Below are positions 21,917-25,618 of a stretch of DNA of 25,618 bases, one piece after another. The DNA lies in the NCBI GenBank assembly GCA_032250895.1, contig JAVVEZ010000047.1, forward strand, positions 1 through 25,618, given 5' to 3'. How positions within the stretch are numbered: the first letter of the stretch is position 1; every line of letters starts with the position of its first letter. The position numbers and the translations under genes were made by a program. The stretch comes from JAVVEZ01 sp032250895. Its GTDB lineage: Bacteria > Pseudomonadota > Gammaproteobacteria > Pseudomonadales > Pseudohongiellaceae. A model generated the notes under the pieces. The model did no database searches and was not told where the DNA came from. It worked only from the letters and a program-made list of their open reading frames with translations.

Positions 21917-23292
21917 TCACGATGTTACTGAGCATTTACCTGAAACTGAATATGCTGCTGGCCTTGTCCTGGATATTGTGGGTAGTGACGGCGAAAAGTG
22001 CGCAATGGCTGCATCTGGACATCCGTGAACAGGGCAAGTTGAGGCTGGCTCGGGCGCTGTTTTTGGCAAGCCTGGGCTTACCTATGTTACTGGGCATGCT
22101 CGCCCTGCTTGCGCCGGCGCTGTATGTGACTCTGGCTGCGATCACGGCTCAGCCCGTGGCCGGTGAAATGCTGGTGCTGGCCGGCCTGGACAGAGGCCTG
22201 CAACAGAGCCTGCCGGTAGCGCAGTGGTCACTGGGTACTCTGCTTGCTCTGCTGGCGGTGCTGTCCATTGTGGGCTCAGCCGTGGTGTTCGCGCGCCGAT
22301 GGCTGGCACTTAAAAAACTGGTGGATCAGGCAAGCGTATGGAAATCCCGTCATCGCATCAGGATTCTGCTCAGTGAACAGGCAGATACGCCGTTTTCCAC
22401 CCTTGTGCTGGGTAGTCGCCATATTGTCATGCCCTACAGTCTACTTGCTTCCTATGAGAATTTTCGCATGGCCATCAAGCATGAACTGCAGCACCTGCGT
22501 AATGGTGACCTTGGCTGGGTGATCTTAATGGAAATGATTCGCCTGTTGTGTAGCTGGAACCCCTTTGCCTGGATGTGGCGAAACGAATTCGACTGCCTGC
22601 AGGAGTTTGCCTGCGACGAGGTGCTGGTCAACGAACGCAGGCTGGGCTCACAAACTTACGGACATTGTTTGCTCGCGGTGGCAGCCAGTATGTCCAGAAA
22701 CCGGCTGCCGGCCATCTCCAACATGGTGCCTAAGTTTTCCCTGTGGCGTGACGCGCAGTCACAACTGAAAAGGAGAGTACTGATGTTATACAGCAACAGA
22801 AACAACAGATTCAGCACGCTGAAGTCCCTGGTGTGGGCCCTGGTGCTGTCAGCGGGAGTCAGTGGCGCAACACTGCTGGTATTCACACAACACAGTCAGG
22901 CCCAGGAAGCCAGGCGGGAGTATCTGCCGCTGATCACGGTGTCCCCGCGCTATCCGGCGCAGGCATTGCAAAATGGCGTGGAAGGCTGGGTGCAGGTCGA
23001 GTTTACCGTGGATGTTCGGGGCAATGTGCAGGATGTCACGGTGGTTGACCATTGTGCCAGCAGTAACCTGGATGACTGTCTTGCGCCGAGGGCGAGGGTT
23101 GCCGACCCGGGAGCCAGAACCCAGGATCTTGAGGAGATAGAGGAAATGGGAATGGAAGAGTACAGCGGTGTTTTCAATGAGGCCTCGCTTGCCGCTGTGT
23201 CGCAGTTTACTTTTGAGCCGAGGCTGGACGGCGGTCAGGCGGTAGAAACTCCAGGTGTACAGTATGTTTTTAAATTTTCTTTGAGAGATTAA
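21913..23292 (+). CDS. M56 (BlaR1-like) metalloprotease with TonB-like C-terminal domain
   Basis: This 459-residue membrane protein pairs with the repressor. It has N-terminal helices (about 5-25, 50-78, 105-127), a cytoplasmic M56 protease region with HELQH at 190-194 (E191 catalytic) and EFACDE at 231-236 (E231 likely third zinc ligand), and a last helix at about 303-324. The part outside the cell, where BlaR1 has a penicillin-binding sensor, is here a short TonB C-terminal-like domain (about 340-457: LITVSPRYPAQALQNGVEGW, then VQVEFTVDVRGNVQDVTVVD, later AAVSQFTFEPRLDGG). C381 and C389 may pair. It thus may sense an envelope signal through contact rather than beta-lactam acylation. GGGGGAG precedes ATG 21913. 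A terminator follows. Confidence 0.9.
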   Translation: MITMLLSIYLKLNMLLALSWILWVVTAKSAQWLHLDIREQGKLRLARALFLASLGLPMLLGMLALLAPALYVTLAAITAQPVAGEMLVLAGLDRGLQQSLPVAQWSLGTLLALLAVLSIVGSAVVFARRWLALKKLVDQASVWKSRHRIRILLSEQADTPFSTLVLGSRHIVMPYSLLASYENFRMAIKHELQHLRNGDLGWVILMEMIRLLCSWNPFAWMWRNEFDCLQEFACDEVLVNERRLGSQTYGHCLLAVAASMSRNRLPAISNMVPKFSLWRDAQSQLKRRVLMLYSNRNNRFSTLKSLVWALVLSAGVSGATLLVFTQHSQAQEARREYLPLITVSPRYPAQALQNGVEGWVQVEFTVDVRGNVQDVTVVDHCASSNLDDCLAPRARVADPGARTQDLEEIEEMGMEEYSGVFNEASLAAVSQFTFEPRLDGGQAVETPGVQYVFKFSLRD

Positions 23293-23299
23293 TGGGAGG

Positions 23300-23341
23300 C
23301 ACTGATAAGGGCACCTCTATTAAGTTATCAGTGTCTTTTTA
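23300..23341. terminator. Rho-independent terminator, probably bidirectional
   Basis: CACTGATAA (23300-23308) pairs with TTATCAGTG (23325-23333) around a 16-base loop, followed by TCTTTTTA. It lies eight bases after the M56 stop and five bases before the stop of the convergent PepSY gene, so it ends the BlaI/M56 operon and perhaps serves the other strand weakly. Confidence 0.8.
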
Positions 23342-23345
23342 TTGT

Positions 23346-24971
23346 TTATTTTGCAAGCAGCCCGCTGAGGTCGCGCTGCACGCGTCTCAAGCCGAAATAC
23401 AGGCCAGTGACACTGCCCGCCAGGCCGCCGAACAGCAGGAACAGCACAGCGATGTCCCACAGTGGACGGCGGTGATACCAGAAGGCAAAGTCCAGACTGT
23501 GCAGGCCGTTGTACAGCCAGCGTTCCAGGCGGCTCCAACGGTGTGCCATGGCCAGAATACGACTTTGCCTGGGATCCACATAGAACCAGCTGGCTGCCGG
23601 GTCGTCAAACTTGATGCGCAGCACCGGCAGTGGCAGCTGGTTGGCGCGGGAATAGTAGTAATCGTCGTAATCCCTCAGCAGCTCATACGCGCTCACCTTG
23701 GCTGTGGGTGCGGCCTCATCGAGCTGACTCGCCAGCAGGGCACTGTCAAACACCGGCTGCACGGTAAAACTGGCGGCATCGAGCAACAGGCTGTCGGCCT
23801 GGGCCTGGCCATCTATCGGGTAGGGTTGATGCAGCCGTTCGCGCTTGCGTTCAGCGATTTCCCCCGCGTGGGCGTGTTCAACCTGGCCGTCAGTCTGGTT
23901 TGCAAGTGAGGGCATGGGTGAGTGTCCCAAATTGTCTGGAACAAGATTGTGAGGGACATAGTTCAGCAGATAATGAGCCCGGCCCTGAATCCAGATGAAC
24001 TCCACGGTTTTGATCTCACCAGGCACCAATTCAGACCAATTCTGCCCCTGCGGATTCGGGAAGGCGGCCAGATCCAGTTCGCCCCTGGTATAGACCTCAG
24101 GGTCGACTTCCAGCCCCCTGGCCCGGGTCCAGGCAAAGGGTTCCATGGAAAGCAGACCACTGAACACCCAGGTCAAGGTAAACACGCCAAAAATCAGGCC
24201 CAGCAAGTAGTGCCAGCGCATGCCTCCCCGATAGGGAAGCGAACGCCACAAAGAGAAGGGCCGGATGCGGCGGAACTGCGTGACGCCCAGCATCAGACCC
24301 AATACGGCCAGCACACAGCCAATGCCGGCAGACCACACCACGAATTCATACCACAGGGGCTGATTCAGACGCAGGGAGGTGAAATACAGCCAATGGGGAA
24401 TGGTGCCCAACCAGGCCAGCAAACGACTTCGGTCCGTGGTGTAGACACTGACAGCGGCCTGGCCCGGCGCCACATAAATCTCGGTGTCCAACTCATCGGC
24501 CACGGCAAATTTATACAGGGGCAGGTCATTGCGCTGCGTCAGGGTCCACTGATCCGCCTCCGTGAGGGTGGCTTGGTAATGAAGCGCAGAGACCGGCATG
24601 GACAGAAAATCCGCCCCCACCTGCTGTGCCTGCGCCAGACTCAGGTCAGCGAGCACAGCGCCATCGTCGGCAAATACCCGGGTGCTGAAACCCGCCTCGG
24701 CAAAATCATAGACCGGCCGCCCCAGCACCATGCGCAGACTTGCCGTCGTCGGGCTGATGCCGGCAATGCTTGCCGCCTTTGCCGCGCTGATTTGAACCCG
24801 GACAAAGTCCAGCACCCCGGCTCCAGCAAGGCGCATAGCCGGGGTAATGCGCGGCATACCGCCGGCATAAATCATCACGAAGGCCGACACAAACCACAGC
24901 ACGAACAGGAAACTGAGTGGAATACCGATATAACGGTGGCTCAGAATGAGCAGTTTACGCAAGAGCGGCAT
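23346..24971 (-). CDS. PepSY-domain membrane protein
   Basis: This 541-residue inner-membrane protein has the PepSY-associated transmembrane layout: helix 1 at about 15-37 (IGIPLSFLFVLWFVSAFVMI, after HRYIG), two central helices around 207-230 (AGIGCVLAVLGLMLGVTQF) and 250-275 (LLGLIFGVFTLTWVFSGLLS), and a final helix near 505-530 (IAVLFLLFGGLAGSVTGLYF). HRYIG, WHYLLGLIFG and WLYNGLHSLDF contain conserved histidines, as in PepSY proteins linked to ferric-siderophore reduction, where they may bind haem. Large loops between helices 1-2 and 3-4 lie outside. ATG 24971 has a weak GAGAAG upstream. It lies downstream of the DUF6607 gene, which points to iron uptake. It converges on the M56 gene. Confidence 0.83.
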   Translation of the reverse strand: MPLLRKLLILSHRYIGIPLSFLFVLWFVSAFVMIYAGGMPRITPAMRLAGAGVLDFVRVQISAAKAASIAGISPTTASLRMVLGRPVYDFAEAGFSTRVFADDGAVLADLSLAQAQQVGADFLSMPVSALHYQATLTEADQWTLTQRNDLPLYKFAVADELDTEIYVAPGQAAVSVYTTDRSRLLAWLGTIPHWLYFTSLRLNQPLWYEFVVWSAGIGCVLAVLGLMLGVTQFRRIRPFSLWRSLPYRGGMRWHYLLGLIFGVFTLTWVFSGLLSMEPFAWTRARGLEVDPEVYTRGELDLAAFPNPQGQNWSELVPGEIKTVEFIWIQGRAHYLLNYVPHNLVPDNLGHSPMPSLANQTDGQVEHAHAGEIAERKRERLHQPYPIDGQAQADSLLLDAASFTVQPVFDSALLASQLDEAAPTAKVSAYELLRDYDDYYYSRANQLPLPVLRIKFDDPAASWFYVDPRQSRILAMAHRWSRLERWLYNGLHSLDFAFWYHRRPLWDIAVLFLLFGGLAGSVTGLYFGLRRVQRDLSGLLAK

Positions 24972-25122
24972 GGTTGCGGCTTCTCATACCCGGTTAGGGG
25001 TCCAATTAGAGGGTCAAAACCTATTACAATGATTACCCGACCGGGTTTTTACCACCGGCCCTGGAGCGTCGTTCAATACCTTCGTTGGGATGGCGCGCCG
25101 GCCTTGTTGCCCTCCACCTTGA

Positions 25123-25617
25123 TCATCTCATTATGTAGTCTTTCAATATTTCCCGCACCCTTTTGCGTGCCACGGCGCCATCATATTCAGCTCCGGCTGT
25201 CAGCGCTTCTGCCTGTTCAAACAATGCGGCAAAAAGAGGGACTCCGGCGTTCACTTCTGCGATATGCAGGGTTGTTTGGGCATCGAAAAACTCCTGCCAG
25301 ACTGCACGCACATCAGCCCAATAGCCGGCAGTGCGTTGCCAATAGGCATCGCCTGCAGAAAAATCGAAGTCGATGATGCGTTCATAGCGATTCACCCCTA
25401 GTTCCTTCGCCAGGTATGCCTGTGATGCAACGGCCTTGCCTTTTGCATCGAGTCGCAATTTATAATTTTCCTCTTCCTGTACCCATCCCGTCGGGGTGAT
25501 CGTATGACGATTACTGCCCTCCAGTACCTGATAATCATCCCGTACCGAAGATTCACGCCGAGGCAGGGGGCGCCAGGTCGTTTCACTGAGCCAGGTCGAA
25601 AAATTGGGATAATGCTG
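25123..25617 (-). CDS. DUF6607-family protein, C-terminal part (runs off window)
   Basis: The frame is open to the right edge, so only the last 164 codons are seen. The TTG at 25458 is not the true start because family-like sequence continues upstream. It reads WLSETTWRPLPRRESSVRDD, then YQVLEGSNRHTITPTGWVQE, later LAKELGVNRYERI and DFDFSAGDAYWQRTAGYWAD. The W.PLPRRE, NRHxITPTGWVxEExN and FDFSAGDAYWxxT patterns are those of DUF6607, exported proteins of unknown function commonly beside siderophore receptors and PepSY proteins. It ends in ILKDYIMR. A 151-base gap without a clear terminator separates it from the PepSY gene. The N-terminus and any signal peptide lie outside the window. Confidence 0.75.
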   Translation of the reverse strand, partial: QHYPNFSTWLSETTWRPLPRRESSVRDDYQVLEGSNRHTITPTGWVQEEENYKLRLDAKGKAVASQAYLAKELGVNRYERIIDFDFSAGDAYWQRTAGYWADVRAVWQEFFDAQTTLHIAEVNAGVPLFAALFEQAEALTAGAEYDGAVARKRVREILKDYIMR

Positions 25618-25618
25618 C

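Noticed and set aside
23922..25376. 484-codon open frame on the plus strand
   Set aside because: It lies antisense to the PepSY gene, has low-complexity Gln/His/Gly-rich composition, and shows no domain or ribosome-binding site. The opposite strand has clear transmembrane and family motifs.
25398..25586. 62-codon minus-strand frame near the right edge
   Set aside because: Another minus-strand frame through the same bases is open to the edge and carries DUF6607-like motifs, so this one is a shadow.
1..25618. CRISPR array, tRNA or rRNA genes, prophage structural genes
   Set aside because: Read for and not seen: no regularly spaced repeats with unique spacers, no cloverleaf-like sequences recognised, no phage head or tail motifs.

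Overview
The window looks like a chromosomal segment of a gammaproteobacterium, perhaps a marine or environmental lineage. This is inferred from the protein types: MacB-type transporters, exported M20 hydrolases, DUF6152, a DUF6607/PepSY pair, TonB-like domains, and RAYT/REP repeats. No rRNA, tRNA or CRISPR array was seen. Coding regions look GC-rich by eye; the gaps at 1-274 and 13,300-13,680 are clearly AT-rich.

Layout. (1) 275-1816 (+) encodes an exported TPR protein ending in a TonB-like domain. (2) 13,274 down to 1898 (-) is a long co-directional block. It starts with two tandem paralogous M20-type lipoproteins, then a 266-bp palindromic element. A tightly packed cluster follows: one MacB/LolD-type ATPase, a permease, a small His-rich exported protein, a second permease, a third permease, a membrane-anchored HEGYPGH (DUF885-like) peptidase and a small exported protein. 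No periplasmic adaptor (MacA/HlyD type) is visible. (3) 13,677-15,133 holds mobile-element debris around an aldo/keto reductase: a REP-type inverted repeat, an 80-nt hairpin and an IS4-family transposase remnant. (4) 15,245-16,462 (-) is an exported PQQ sugar-dehydrogenase-like protein, divergent from 16,604-18,346 (+), a fusion of a SAM methyltransferase and an HNH nuclease. (5) 18,961-19,986 (+) is an exported DUF6152-type protein, followed by a RAYT transposase remnant bracketed by REP motifs, then a PIN toxin and RHH antitoxin pair. (6) 21,453-23,341 (+) is an autoregulated BlaI repressor/M56 metalloprotease pair, the protease ending in a TonB-like domain, with two matching operators and a terminator. 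(7) 25,617 down to 23,346 (-) holds a partial DUF6607 protein and a PepSY membrane protein, probably linked to iron uptake.

How the genes may work together. The central block pairs three FtsX/MacB-fold permeases served by one ATPase with three exported or anchored hydrolases. The simplest inference is a cell-envelope system that moves a peptide-like or lipid-like substrate and processes it outside the cytoplasm; the substrate cannot be read from the sequence. A second theme is that repeats sit exactly at gene ends: four genes take their last residues and stop codon from a repeat.

The best candidates for something undescribed are the three-permease/one-ATPase/peptidase cluster and the stand-alone methyltransferase-HNH fusion. 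All family names come from reading motifs by eye; no database search was run.
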